32,299 nucleotides of DNA from an uncultured Collinsella sp. (GTDB lineage Bacteria; Actinomycetota; Coriobacteriia; Coriobacteriales; Coriobacteriaceae), in NCBI GenBank assembly GCA_900542175.1, contig UQNC01000022.1:1-32299 (forward strand), given 5' to 3'. Both the position numbers and the translations under genes were made by a program. This document shows, in pieces, positions 23,762 to 32,244 of this stretch (the stretch's first letter is position 1; each line of letters opens with the position of its first letter). The notes beneath the pieces were generated by a model. That model was given only the letters and a program-made list of their open reading frames with translations, was not told the DNA's origin and did not search any database.

Positions 23762-25091
23762 AGAGATGCCCCATCAGATCGGTGTGATACATGCCCGACA
23801 AAAACTCGTCGTTTGCCAGCACGTCGAGCTGAAGCTCGCTATTTTCGCTCACGCCCTCAATCACGAGCTCGCCCAGGGCCGAGCGCATCTTGCGAATGGC
23901 ACCGTCACGCGTGGGCGCGCACACGATGAGCTTGCCGAGCATGGAGTCGTAGTACGGCGGAACTTTCGCTCCGGTAAACATGGCGGAATCCCAGCGCACG
24001 CGCGGACCACCCGGCACACGCAACGCGGTGACCGTTCCACATGACGGTAGAAAGTCCGGCGTTTCGGCATTGATGCGGCACTCCATGGCGTGGTTGCGGA
24101 CCGGTACGTCCTCCTGCTCAAAGGGCAGAGGCTGGCCGGCAGCCACGCGCAGCTGCCACTTAACCAGGTCGGTATCGGTCACAAACTCCGTAACCGGATG
24201 CTCCACCTGCAAGCGCGTGTTCATTTCCATAAAGTAGAAATTGCCGTCATCTGAGTACAAAAACTCGATGGTGCCAGCGCCCTCATAGCCAACGGCACGA
24301 GCCAGGTCGCGCGCGGCCTTGTGCATGCGCGCGCGAATATCATCGCGTCCGTCGAGGCACGGCGCGGGGCTCTCCTCGATCAGCTTTTGGTTGCGGCGCT
24401 GCACCGAGCACTCGCGCTCGCCGAGCGAAAACACATGGCCCTGCTTATCGGCCATAATCTGTACCTCAACGTGATGCGCCGGCGCAACGAACTTCTCCAT
24501 GTAGCACTCGCCGTCGCCAAAAACGGCCTCACCCTCGGCACGCGCCTCGATGAACGCCTTTGCCGCATCTTCCACGCGCTCGACCTTGCGAATACCGCGA
24601 CCGCCGCCGCCCGCGCGCGCCTTAATAAGCACGGGGCAGCCGATGCGCTCGGCCTCGGCCGTTGCTTCCTCGGGGCTTTTGAGCAAATCGCAGCCCGGCA
24701 CGATGGGCACGCCCGCAGCAGCGGCCGTTCGGCGTGCGGCGTCCTTGTCACCCATGCTGTCGATCACCTCGGCCGAAGGACCGACAAACGCCAGACCGAA
24801 CTTGTCGCAGTCGCGCACGAAGCTCGCCTTCTCGGAAAAGAAGCCATAGCCGGGATGGATCGCCTTTGCCCCCGACTTTACGGCACAGGTGAGCACGGCA
24901 TCGTCGTTGAGGTAGCTCTCGGCAAGACGCGGGCCGCCGATGCAATACGCCTCGTCGGCAAGCTGCACGTGTAGCGCGTCCGCATCGGCCGTGGAATAAA
25001 CGGCGACGGTCTTGATGCCCATATCGCGGCACGCGCGGATAACACGGACCGCGACTTCGCCGCGGTTGGCGATGAGCACTTTGTCGAACAT
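23748..25091 (-). CDS. accC: Biotin carboxylase (AccC)
   Basis: The start at 25091 (MFDKVLIANRGEVAVR) gives the standard 447 residues; AGGAAGG precedes it. The upstream extension of the frame has no homology and overlaps fabZ. The ATP-grasp domain shows the glycine-rich loop KARAGGGGRGIRK near residue 160, HHVEVQIMAD near 210, and FMEMNTRLQVEHPVTE near 287, the catalytic Glu-Asn-Arg region. It carboxylates the biotin on AccB using ATP and bicarbonate. Confidence 0.97.
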   Translation of the reverse strand: MFDKVLIANRGEVAVRVIRACRDMGIKTVAVYSTADADALHVQLADEAYCIGGPRLAESYLNDDAVLTCAVKSGAKAIHPGYGFFSEKASFVRDCDKFGLAFVGPSAEVIDSMGDKDAARRTAAAAGVPIVPGCDLLKSPEEATAEAERIGCPVLIKARAGGGGRGIRKVERVEDAAKAFIEARAEGEAVFGDGECYMEKFVAPAHHVEVQIMADKQGHVFSLGERECSVQRRNQKLIEESPAPCLDGRDDIRARMHKAARDLARAVGYEGAGTIEFLYSDDGNFYFMEMNTRLQVEHPVTEFVTDTDLVKWQLRVAAGQPLPFEQEDVPVRNHAMECRINAETPDFLPSCGTVTALRVPGGPRVRWDSAMFTGAKVPPYYDSMLGKLIVCAPTRDGAIRKMRSALGELVIEGVSENSELQLDVLANDEFLSGMYHTDLMGHLYADE

Positions 25092-25101
25092 GGAGCCTTC
25101 C

Positions 25102-25524
25102 TTAACTTTTGTGCATGAGTGCAAAAGACATATCGGCGCGGCAGCAAACCTCACCGTTGACGCTCGCAGTACCCGTCGCAAAGCGGAACGGCCCGCGCGC
25201 ACGCGTGATGGAGCACACTAGATCCACCGTGTCGCCCGGGCGCACCGGACGCTTAAAGCGCACCTTGTCCAGACTCGTGTAGAACGGCGTCGCGCCGCGC
25301 GCCTCCTCATCGCCCATCAGCAGCACGCAGCAGTTCTGGGCGAGCATCTCGCACTGAATCACGCCGGGAACGACCGGGTTTCCCGGAAAATGTCCCTGCA
25401 AAAAGTACTCGTCGCCTGTAATCGCGATCTTGCCGTGGGCCTCGTCGCCCACCAGCTCGGCTTCGTCGAGCAAAAGCATCGGCTCGCGATGCGGTAATAG
25501 CTTCTTGAGCTCTTCTTTGTTCAT
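25102..25524 (-). CDS. fabZ: 3-hydroxyacyl-ACP dehydratase (FabZ)
   Basis: Starting at the ATG at 25524 (AGGTGA lies 6 nt upstream) the protein has 140 residues. The hot-dog fold active site is LQGHFPGNPVVPGVIQCEM with H45 and E59 as the catalytic pair. PHREPMLLLD at 11-20 is the family start motif. It dehydrates 3-hydroxyacyl-ACP to trans-2-enoyl-ACP. Its position between accB and accC is that of the Firmicutes-type fab operon. A GTG at 25533 is an alternative start. Confidence 0.96.
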   Translation of the reverse strand: MNKEELKKLLPHREPMLLLDEAELVGDEAHGKIAITGDEYFLQGHFPGNPVVPGVIQCEMLAQNCCVLLMGDEEARGATPFYTSLDKVRFKRPVRPGDTVDLVCSITRARGPFRFATGTASVNGEVCCRADMSFALMHKS

Positions 25525-25533
25525 GGATATCAC

Positions 25534-26007
25534 CTATCCGATCCTCATGAGGCAGCTGCCAAACTCCACGAGGTCGCCGTCGGCCACGCAGATCTCGAGC
25601 ACCTCACCGTCTGCCTCGGCCGTCACCTCGTTGAGAACCTTCATGGCCTCGATGATGCAGAGGGTCTCGCCGGCCTTGACCTTGGAGCCCACGCGCACAA
25701 ATGGCTCGTCGCCCGGCGCAGGGGCAGCATAGAAGACGCCCACCATGGGAGCAGTCACCTCGGTGCCCTTGGGCTCCGGCGCGGCGGCAGGTGTCTGCGT
25801 GGCGGGTTCCGGTGCGGCAGGCGCGACTGTGGGAGCTGCAACTTGAGCGGCCATGGCGCTCGGCATAGGCATGGGCACGGCAACCGGCTGCGCCACACTC
25901 GCGCGCTCGAGTTCGACCGCGGTGCCATCGGGCTCCTCAACGCGTACGCGCGTGAGGCCGCAGTCCTCCATCACATCGGCTATCTCGGCAAGTCTTTTGG
26001 AATCCAT
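25534..26007 (-). CDS. accB: Biotin carboxyl carrier protein (AccB)
   Basis: This 157-residue protein has a short N-terminal domain (1-38), a flexible Pro/Ala-rich linker (40-80) and a biotinyl domain. The biotin attachment site is K123 in IIEAMKVLNEV; the residue after the Lys is Val-Leu rather than the common Leu-Met. The thumb-like loop GVFYAAPAPGDEPFV is present, as in other acetyl-CoA carboxylase carriers. BirA, encoded divergently at the operon's other end, would biotinylate it. Confidence 0.97.
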   Translation of the reverse strand: MDSKRLAEIADVMEDCGLTRVRVEEPDGTAVELERASVAQPVAVPMPMPSAMAAQVAAPTVAPAAPEPATQTPAAAPEPKGTEVTAPMVGVFYAAPAPGDEPFVRVGSKVKAGETLCIIEAMKVLNEVTAEADGEVLEICVADGDLVEFGSCLMRIG

Positions 26008-26010
26008 GCT

Positions 26011-27258
26011 CTAGCTCCTCGTATATCTACGCAGCGCGATGGCGGCGTTGTGCCCGCCAAAGCCCAGGTTGGTCGAAAGCGCCCAGGTAAGGTCGGCGCG
26101 AACCGCGCGATTGGGCGTGTAATCAAGATCGCAGGCGGAATCGGGCGTGTGGTAGTTAATGGTCGGCGGCACCACGCCCTGCTCGAGTGCCATGGCGCAG
26201 GCCATGACCTCGATGGCCCCCGTGGCACCGATCATGTGCCCGGTCATCGACTTGGTCGACGAGACGTGCGCGGCGCGTGCCGCGTCCTCGCCGAGCGCCC
26301 GCTTAATGCCTGTCGTCTCGGACGAATCGTTGAGCTTGGTCGAGGTGCCGTGGGCGTTGATGTAGAGACCCTCGGAAGGCTTGACGTCGCCCTCGGCTAC
26401 CGCCAGCGATATCGCACGGGCAATGCCGGCGGCATCGGGGTCGGGGCTCGTAATGTGATAGGCATCATCGGTGTTGCCGTAGCCCACGACCTCGGCATAA
26501 ATGTGCGCACCGCGCGCCTGCGCATGCTCCATGCTCTCGAGTACCAGCACGCAGGCGCCCTCACCCATCACAAAGCCATCGCGGTCTGCGTCGAACGGGC
26601 GGCAGGCCGTCGCGGGATCGGGGTTGGTGGTCAATGCGCGGCAGGACGTAAAGCCTGCAACGGCATCGGGGATAATGGCCGCCTCGGCACCGCCCGCGAG
26701 GATCGCGTCGGCATAGCCGTGCTTGATAGCACGGAACGCCTCGCCCACCGCATGGGCCGAGGTCGCGCACGCAGTCACGACTGGCAGGGTCGGTCCCTTT
26801 GCCTTGTGACGGATTGCGATATTGCCCGATGCCATGTTGGGGATCATCATCGCAATCATATAGGGCGATGCGCGGCGAGGTCCACGATCGGCGATCGCGT
26901 GGACGTTGTCGACGAGCGTCGTCATGCCGCCCACGCCCGAGCCCACGTAGACGCCCAGGCGCTCACGATCGATGGCGCCTTCGACATCAAAGCCCGCATC
27001 GTGCATTGCCTCGTCCGAAGCCGCCATCGCAAACTGAACGCAGGGGTCGAGATGCTTGGCGTCACGCTTGCCAAAGTACTCGTTGCCGTCAAAGCCCTTG
27101 ACTTCGGCCGCCACCTTGACGGTAAACGCATCGGTATCGAAGTGCGTGATCGGGCCGATGCCACAGGTCCCGGCGCACATGGCCGCCCAGGTGGCAAGCG
27201 CGGTGTTGCCGAGCGGCGATACGGCACCGATGCCGGTGATTGCAACTCTCTGTTCCAT
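26011..27258 (-). CDS. fabF: 3-oxoacyl-ACP synthase II (FabF)
   Basis: With MEQRVAITGIGAVSPLG as the start (27258; GGAG lies 6 nt upstream, too close for the ATG at 27261) the protein has 415 residues. Catalytic Cys164 is in VTACATSAHA, and the two His residues are in NAHGTSTKLND and SMTGHMIGATGAIE. It condenses malonyl-ACP with acyl-ACP during elongation. It follows fabG by about 40 bp; its stop overlaps the accB ribosome-binding site. Confidence 0.96.
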   Translation of the reverse strand: MEQRVAITGIGAVSPLGNTALATWAAMCAGTCGIGPITHFDTDAFTVKVAAEVKGFDGNEYFGKRDAKHLDPCVQFAMAASDEAMHDAGFDVEGAIDRERLGVYVGSGVGGMTTLVDNVHAIADRGPRRASPYMIAMMIPNMASGNIAIRHKAKGPTLPVVTACATSAHAVGEAFRAIKHGYADAILAGGAEAAIIPDAVAGFTSCRALTTNPDPATACRPFDADRDGFVMGEGACVLVLESMEHAQARGAHIYAEVVGYGNTDDAYHITSPDPDAAGIARAISLAVAEGDVKPSEGLYINAHGTSTKLNDSSETTGIKRALGEDAARAAHVSSTKSMTGHMIGATGAIEVMACAMALEQGVVPPTINYHTPDSACDLDYTPNRAVRADLTWALSTNLGFGGHNAAIALRRYTRS

Positions 27259-27297
27259 CATGGTCTCCTCATCCAAGCCGTTCTTCGGCCCTGGTTT

Positions 27298-28071
27298 CTA
27301 CATCGCCATTCCGCCGTCGACGCGCACGACCTCGCCCGTAATGTAAGCAGCCGCATCGCTCGCTAAAAAGCGCACCACGCCGGCCACTTCCTCGGGACGT
27401 GCCATGCGCTTAAGGGGAATCTGTTCCTCGGTTGCCGTACGCACCTTCTCCGAGAGCTTTGCCGTCATATCTGTCTCGACAAACCCGGGGGCGACCGCGT
27501 TCACTCGTACGCCGCGGGGCGCAAGCTCGCGCGCCACCGCCTTGGTAAGCCCTATCACGCCCGCCTTGGAAGCAGCGTAGTTGGCTTGCCCGGCATTGCC
27601 CATCAGGCCCACGACTGAGCTCATGTTGACGACGCAACCGCCGCGCTGGCGCATAAAGGTCTTGGTGAGCGCGCGCGTCATATTGAATGTTCCCTTGAGA
27701 TTGACATCGAGCACGCGATCGAATGCGTCATCGCCCATGCGCATGAGCAGGCCATCGCGGGTGATGCCGGCGTTGTTGACGAGCGCCCAAATGGAACCAA
27801 AGTCGTTGAGGACCGCTTCCACGCACGCGTTGACGGCAGCGGGATCGGCCACGTCGCATTGATATGCGCGTGCCGTGGCGCCAACCGCCTCACAGGCTTC
27901 GCACGTCTTGCGCGCCGCATCGACGCTGCCGGCATAGACGACGGCGATATCAAAGCCGTCCTCCGCCAGACCGACAGCGCAGGCGCGGCCGATACCCCGC
28001 GAGCCGCCCGTGACCAGTGCCACGCGACGTGAGTCGTTGCGCTCGAGCGCGCCGTTGTTCAAGTTGCCCAT
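27298..28071 (-). CDS. fabG: 3-oxoacyl-ACP reductase (FabG)
   Basis: This 257-residue short-chain dehydrogenase has the cofactor motif TGGSRGIG at 21-28, NNAG at 99-102, and the catalytic S152, Y165 and K169 (YAASK). The C-terminal PGFVETDMT and ITGEVVRVDGGMAM are characteristic of FabG. It reduces 3-oxoacyl-ACP with NADPH. About fifteen residues precede the conserved core. AAGGA lies before the ATG. Confidence 0.96.
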   Translation of the reverse strand: MGNLNNGALERNDSRRVALVTGGSRGIGRACAVGLAEDGFDIAVVYAGSVDAARKTCEACEAVGATARAYQCDVADPAAVNACVEAVLNDFGSIWALVNNAGITRDGLLMRMGDDAFDRVLDVNLKGTFNMTRALTKTFMRQRGGCVVNMSSVVGLMGNAGQANYAASKAGVIGLTKAVARELAPRGVRVNAVAPGFVETDMTAKLSEKVRTATEEQIPLKRMARPEEVAGVVRFLASDAAAYITGEVVRVDGGMAM

Positions 28072-28101
28072 GTCATTCCTTTCGGGTTACAGCCCTGTGG
28101 A

Positions 28102-29028
28102 CTATGCGAGCTCGTCGGCAATAGCTGCGACCTGCTCGGCCGTTTCGCACGAATACACGCGAACGTCGCTCAGCGTACGCTTGACCAGGCCCGACAGCGT
28201 TTTGCCAGGGCCGACCTCAATAAACGTGTCGATGCCCTGATTCTGCAGAGTATGCAGCGTGTCGACCCAACGAACGACATGACTCACCTGATTGGCCAAG
28301 ACATCCGATGCCGCTCGCGGGTCCGCCGGATAGGGCGCCGCCGTCATGTTTGCCATGACCGGAATCAGCAGCGGTGACGGCGCGTGGCCGGCTTGGATAT
28401 ACGTCGCCAGCCCCTCAGTCGCCTCGGCCATATAGGGGCTATGAAATGCGCCCGACACCGCGACTTTCATAGCGCGGCCGCCAGCCTCTTTTACTAGGAC
28501 GTCGAGCTCCTGCAGCGCCTCGGGCGCTCCGGCAACAACCGTCTGCTGCGGACTGTTGTAGTTGACCGGCCAGCAGTCCTCGCCGGCCTGTTTTGCCAGG
28601 TTCTCGACTTGCGCCGCATCGAGCTTGATGACGGCGCGCATGCCGCCCGGATGGCGCTCGGCAGCCGCGGCCATCAGCGCCGCGCGCTCGCACACGAGCT
28701 CAAAGCCCGCTCGCGTATCGAACGCCCCCGCAAAGGTGAGCGCGGCGACCTCGCCAAGCGAAAAACCCGCACAGGCGGCAGGTACCACGCCGCGCTCACG
28801 CAGGGCGGCAGCCGCTGCCAGATCGTGAACGAACACGCACGGCTGCGTGTTCTCGGTCTGCGAGAGTTCCTCCTTGGAGGCGCTTCGGCACTGCTCACTG
28901 GTCCCCGGGCGCACCTCGTCGGCAATGGCGAACACCTCGGCGGCCGCCGGCGATGCCTCGATCAGGTCGACGCCCATCGCGGGGTGCTGGGCGCCCTGGC
29001 CGGCAAACAGAAACGCTACGCCACCCAT
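28102..29028 (-). CDS. fabD: Malonyl-CoA:ACP transacylase (FabD)
   Basis: The ATG at 29028 (MGGVAFLFAGQGAQ) gives 308 residues. The nucleophile is S90 in AGFSLGEVAAL, the partner His is H196 in SGAFHSPYM, and the GQGAQ motif is at 10-14. It loads malonyl groups onto ACP. The start overlaps the end of fabK by 13 bp, and AAGGGTG within fabK acts as ribosome-binding site. A GTG two codons upstream is possible but less likely. Confidence 0.96.
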   Translation of the reverse strand: MGGVAFLFAGQGAQHPAMGVDLIEASPAAAEVFAIADEVRPGTSEQCRSASKEELSQTENTQPCVFVHDLAAAAALRERGVVPAACAGFSLGEVAALTFAGAFDTRAGFELVCERAALMAAAAERHPGGMRAVIKLDAAQVENLAKQAGEDCWPVNYNSPQQTVVAGAPEALQELDVLVKEAGGRAMKVAVSGAFHSPYMAEATEGLATYIQAGHAPSPLLIPVMANMTAAPYPADPRAASDVLANQVSHVVRWVDTLHTLQNQGIDTFIEVGPGKTLSGLVKRTLSDVRVYSCETAEQVAAIADELA

Positions 29029-29960
29029 GCGCACGCACCCTTCAGGACGTGCTCGGCGCCATCGACCAGGTCGTCAACGATTTCGCGTGCGCTCTGGCGT
29101 TCGTTGACCATGCCGGCAATCTGTCCGCACAAATACGAACCCTCTTCGTAATTTCCGTCCTTTGCGGCTTTACGAAGCGCGCCCGTGCCCATGGCCCCGA
29201 GCTCCTCGGGGCTTGCGCCCGCCGCCTCGTTCTTGGCATACGCGTTGGTGAAGGGGCTCTTGAGGGCGCGAACCGGATGTCCCGTCGAGCGACCGGTCGC
29301 ACGCGTCGAGGTGTCGTTGGCCTTCAGGACCATCTCCTTGTACTGCTCCGATACGGTGCACTCATCTGCGATCAGAAAGCGCGTACCCACCTGCACGCCG
29401 GCGGCGCCCAGCATAAAGGCGGCCGCCACGCCGCGGCCATCGGCGATACCGCCGGCCGCCACCACAGGGATATCGACCGCATCGACAACCTGCGGCACCA
29501 ATGCCATCGTCGAGGTCTCGCCAATATGGCCGCCTGATTCGGTGCCCTCGGCAACCACGGCAGTGGCTCCGCGACGCGCCACGAGACGCGCCAGCGCCAC
29601 AGATGCAACAACCGGGATGACCTTGATGCCCGCCTCGTTCCACGCCTTCATGTACTTGGTGGGATTGCCGGCACCCGTCACGACGACCGGCACCCGCTCG
29701 TCAATCACGACCCGCGCGACCTCGTCGGCAAACGGGCTCATGAGCATAACGTTGACGCCAAAGGGCTTATCCGTCCTGGCGCGCAGCTCGTGAATCTGGT
29801 CGCGCAGCCAGTTAGCGTCGGCGTTCATGGCCGCGATAATCCCTAAGCCGCCCGCCTCGGACACTGCGGACGCCAGCGAGGCGTCGGCAATCCAGGCCAT
29901 ACCGCCCTGGAACACGGGCTTTTCGATGCCGAGCAGATCGCAGAGAGGAGTCTTGAGCAT
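29016..29960 (-). CDS. fabK: Enoyl-ACP reductase II, FMN-dependent (FabK)
   Basis: This 314-residue protein has the nitronate-monooxygenase-like barrel of FabK: PVFQGGMAWIADA near residues 15-27, VVTGAGNPTKYM near 92-103, EGTESGGHIGE near 137-147, AAGGIADGRG near 167-176, and GTRFL. It reduces trans-2-enoyl-ACP using FMN and NAD(P)H and is unrelated to FabI, so triclosan-insensitive elongation is expected. No fabI is in the window. It starts 2 bp after the acpP stop. Confidence 0.94.
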   Translation of the reverse strand: MLKTPLCDLLGIEKPVFQGGMAWIADASLASAVSEAGGLGIIAAMNADANWLRDQIHELRARTDKPFGVNVMLMSPFADEVARVVIDERVPVVVTGAGNPTKYMKAWNEAGIKVIPVVASVALARLVARRGATAVVAEGTESGGHIGETSTMALVPQVVDAVDIPVVAAGGIADGRGVAAAFMLGAAGVQVGTRFLIADECTVSEQYKEMVLKANDTSTRATGRSTGHPVRALKSPFTNAYAKNEAAGASPEELGAMGTGALRKAAKDGNYEEGSYLCGQIAGMVNERQSAREIVDDLVDGAEHVLKGACAWVA

Positions 29961-29962
29961 CT

Positions 29963-30199
29963 CTACTTCTCCAATGCCGCCTCGACCGTATCGGCGAACT
30001 CGCCGACCGTCTTGGGGTTCTCCTCGGTATCGAGCTGGATGCCAAACTCGTCCTCAACGGCGACGAGGATCTCGACGGTGCCCAGACTGTCGAGACCAAT
30101 CTCCTCGAGCGTGGACTCGGGCTTCATCTCGACGTCGTCAAGACCGGCGGTCTCGCGGATAACATCGCAAACACGCTCGAAGGTCTTCTGATCTGCCAT
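29963..30199 (-). CDS. acpP: Acyl carrier protein
   Basis: This 78-residue acidic protein carries the phosphopantetheine attachment Ser38 in GLDSLGTVE. It shuttles acyl chains between the Fab enzymes encoded around it. AAAGGAG lies before the ATG. Gln, Ile and Phe around EDEFGIQL match helix III of typical ACPs. Confidence 0.96.
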   Translation of the reverse strand: MADQKTFERVCDVIRETAGLDDVEMKPESTLEEIGLDSLGTVEILVAVEDEFGIQLDTEENPKTVGEFADTVEAALEK

Positions 30200-30251
30200 G
30201 GTAGTTCTCCTTTGTTTGTGCCCTAGGGGCGTTTATATTTCCTATGTGCGA

Positions 30252-31211
30252 CTACTTCCAACGAAGTAGATAGCCACCTATATCCAGACCGGCGCCAAAT
30301 CCAACGAGGGCGATGGTGTCGCCCGTGTGAAGTGCACCGGCGTTTGCCAGCCGGTCGAGGGCAAGCGGAATGCATGCGCTCGAAATGTTGCCGGTCTCGC
30401 GCAGCGTTCGAACCACGCGCTTGTCTGGCACACCGAGGCGCTTGACCGCCTGACTCAGGATTCGTTCGTTAGCCTGATGGAATACAAAATGGTCGATGTC
30501 CTCGACCGAAATGCCCGCATCGCTCGCAAGCTTATGGACCGTGTCGCAAATCGCGTTGACGCCGAACTTGAACACGCGGCGGCCATTCATGGACAGCACG
30601 CTCTCGCTATCTGCGGAGGCCTTAAACGGCGAGGTGCCGACCAGACCGGGAACGCACAACGTCTCGACGTCGGGCGCCGTCGAAAGCTCAACGGCAAGGG
30701 GGCTGTCTCCCCCAGCCTCAATCACCGCGGCGCCTGCCCCATCGCCAAAGAGCACACAGGTGGCGCGGTCGGTCCAGTCGAGCGCGCGCGTCATCTGCTC
30801 GGCGGCAACGACAAGCACACGCTTGGCTCGTCCTCGGGCGATATAGCCCTCGGCAACATCGAGCGCAAATACGAAGCCGGCGCAGGCAGCCGAGACATCG
30901 AAGGCAGGGCACGTCGCGCCCAGTCGCTCAGCAACGGCACACGCCTCGGCGGGAACAAGGTGGTCACCCGTCGTCGTCGAGCAGACGATCAAATCCAGCT
31001 GGCTCGCGTCGATTCCGGACACCTGGAGTGCCCGCTCGCTCGCCGCTACGGCAAGGTCGTCAAGTGACTCGGTGGTGCATACATGGCGGCTCTTGATACC
31101 TGTGCGGGTAAAAATCCACTCATCCGAGGTATCGAGGAACTCGGACAGCTCATCATTGGAAACACTGCGCTTAGGAAGCGCCGAGCCCGTTCCAAGAATC
31201 GTGAAACCCAT
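30252..31211 (-). CDS. fabH: 3-oxoacyl-ACP synthase III (FabH)
   Basis: The start at 31211 (MGFTILGTGSALPK) is fixed by AAAGGAGG 6 nt upstream; a longer frame has no homology and runs into the operator region. The protein has 319 residues with the catalytic triad C110 (SAACAGF), H245 (FHQANER) and N275 (GNISS). It starts fatty-acid synthesis by condensing acyl-CoA with malonyl-ACP. As first gene of the operon it lies next to the presumed control region. Confidence 0.97.
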   Translation of the reverse strand: MGFTILGTGSALPKRSVSNDELSEFLDTSDEWIFTRTGIKSRHVCTTESLDDLAVAASERALQVSGIDASQLDLIVCSTTTGDHLVPAEACAVAERLGATCPAFDVSAACAGFVFALDVAEGYIARGRAKRVLVVAAEQMTRALDWTDRATCVLFGDGAGAAVIEAGGDSPLAVELSTAPDVETLCVPGLVGTSPFKASADSESVLSMNGRRVFKFGVNAICDTVHKLASDAGISVEDIDHFVFHQANERILSQAVKRLGVPDKRVVRTLRETGNISSACIPLALDRLANAGALHTGDTIALVGFGAGLDIGGYLLRWK

Positions 31212-31227
31212 CACTAACCTCCTTTGA

Positions 31228-31294
31228 GTTGTTGACGTGTTTACATCGACCAAGAGAGGATAGCGCATTTCAGTCGTTGTTGACGTGTTAACAT
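31228..31294. promoter_or_regulatory. Two copies of a palindromic operator-like motif between fabH and birA
   Basis: GTTGTTGACGTGTTTACAT at 31228-31246 and GTTGTTGACGTGTTAACAT at 31276-31294 differ at one base and are 48 bp apart. The core of the second, GTTGACGTGTTAAC, is close to a 14-bp palindrome (GTTRACRYGTYAAC). Such paired dyads are typical of repressor sites. A regulator of fatty-acid synthesis is inferred; none is encoded in the window, and BirA here lacks a DNA-binding domain. Confidence 0.65.
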
Positions 31295-31387
31295 TAAATT
31301 GCCCAAATGCGACACAGGCTTCACATTGTGTCTATCTCTCGACACCATTGCGTTATTCACTTATTCATTAAGGAGGTAGCAGCCGTT

Positions 31388-32164
31388 ATGGATGCCAAAT
31401 TAACGATAGTCGACGTAACCGGATCGACCAACGATGACCTGCTCGAAGCAGGAAAACAGGGAGCGCCGCACGGCACAGGACTTGCCGCCCGGGCTCAGAC
31501 AGCAGGACGCGGCCGGCGCGGCCACAAGTGGGATTCAACCGCCGGCAACCTATTGCTTTCGATTGTCCTGCGTCCATGCGTTAATCCTGCAAAATACTCT
31601 GGTCTTGCCGCCGTCAACGGCCTAGCGGTGCTCGAGGCACTCGAAAAGCAGGGTCTTGCAAACGAGATTGGCCTCAAATGGCCCAACGACCTGGTCGCGC
31701 GTGGACGCAAACTCGGCGGCATTCTGGTCGAGGCCGCACGCGATAACGAAGGCAAACCTTTCGCCGTCTGCGGCATTGGTGTCAATGTGAACTATGCGCC
31801 CCAAGAGGTGCCCGATGGCGGCCTGCCGGCAATCGGTCTCTCGGACCTTAACGAGAACGTTCCTGCTGTCGACATGCTCCTCGATGAGGTCTATCACGCA
31901 GTTATAGACGCTGTAGATGCCTGGGCAGAACGCCTCAACGCCATGGAAGAAAACACCGGACCGCTCGCGCCCGTCCACGGCGAATATGTCGCTCACCTCA
32001 ATTGGATTGGAAAGCACGTTATCGCCCGCTCCCCTGCCGGTGACGAGCTGGCGCGAGGCATCTTTATAACGGTCGATGGCTTTGGTCGTGCGTGCATCGA
32101 AACAGAAGACGGCTTGCGATCCTTCCATTTTGAGGAGGCGTCATTGCGCCCCTTGAGTGAGTAG
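31388..32164 (+). CDS. birA: Biotin-[acetyl-CoA-carboxylase] ligase, monofunctional (BirA)
   Basis: Starting at the ATG at 31388 the protein has 258 residues; AGGAGG lies 11 nt upstream, a rather long spacing. The ligase core shows the STN motif (TGSTNDDL, 11-18), the biotinyl-AMP loop GRGRRGHKW (40-48), and KWPNDLVARGRKLGGILVE near 97. The N-terminal winged helix of bifunctional BirA repressors is absent, so it should not regulate transcription. It attaches biotin to AccB, encoded in the divergent operon. Confidence 0.95.
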   Translation: MDAKLTIVDVTGSTNDDLLEAGKQGAPHGTGLAARAQTAGRGRRGHKWDSTAGNLLLSIVLRPCVNPAKYSGLAAVNGLAVLEALEKQGLANEIGLKWPNDLVARGRKLGGILVEAARDNEGKPFAVCGIGVNVNYAPQEVPDGGLPAIGLSDLNENVPAVDMLLDEVYHAVIDAVDAWAERLNAMEENTGPLAPVHGEYVAHLNWIGKHVIARSPAGDELARGIFITVDGFGRACIETEDGLRSFHFEEASLRPLSE

Positions 32165-32244
32165 GTCGCCACAGCCAGCCGCTCGGCAGCCTTACCCGGC
32201 GATCCAAACCCATCATGCAAAACAAAAGAGCCCCGCTACCGTAA

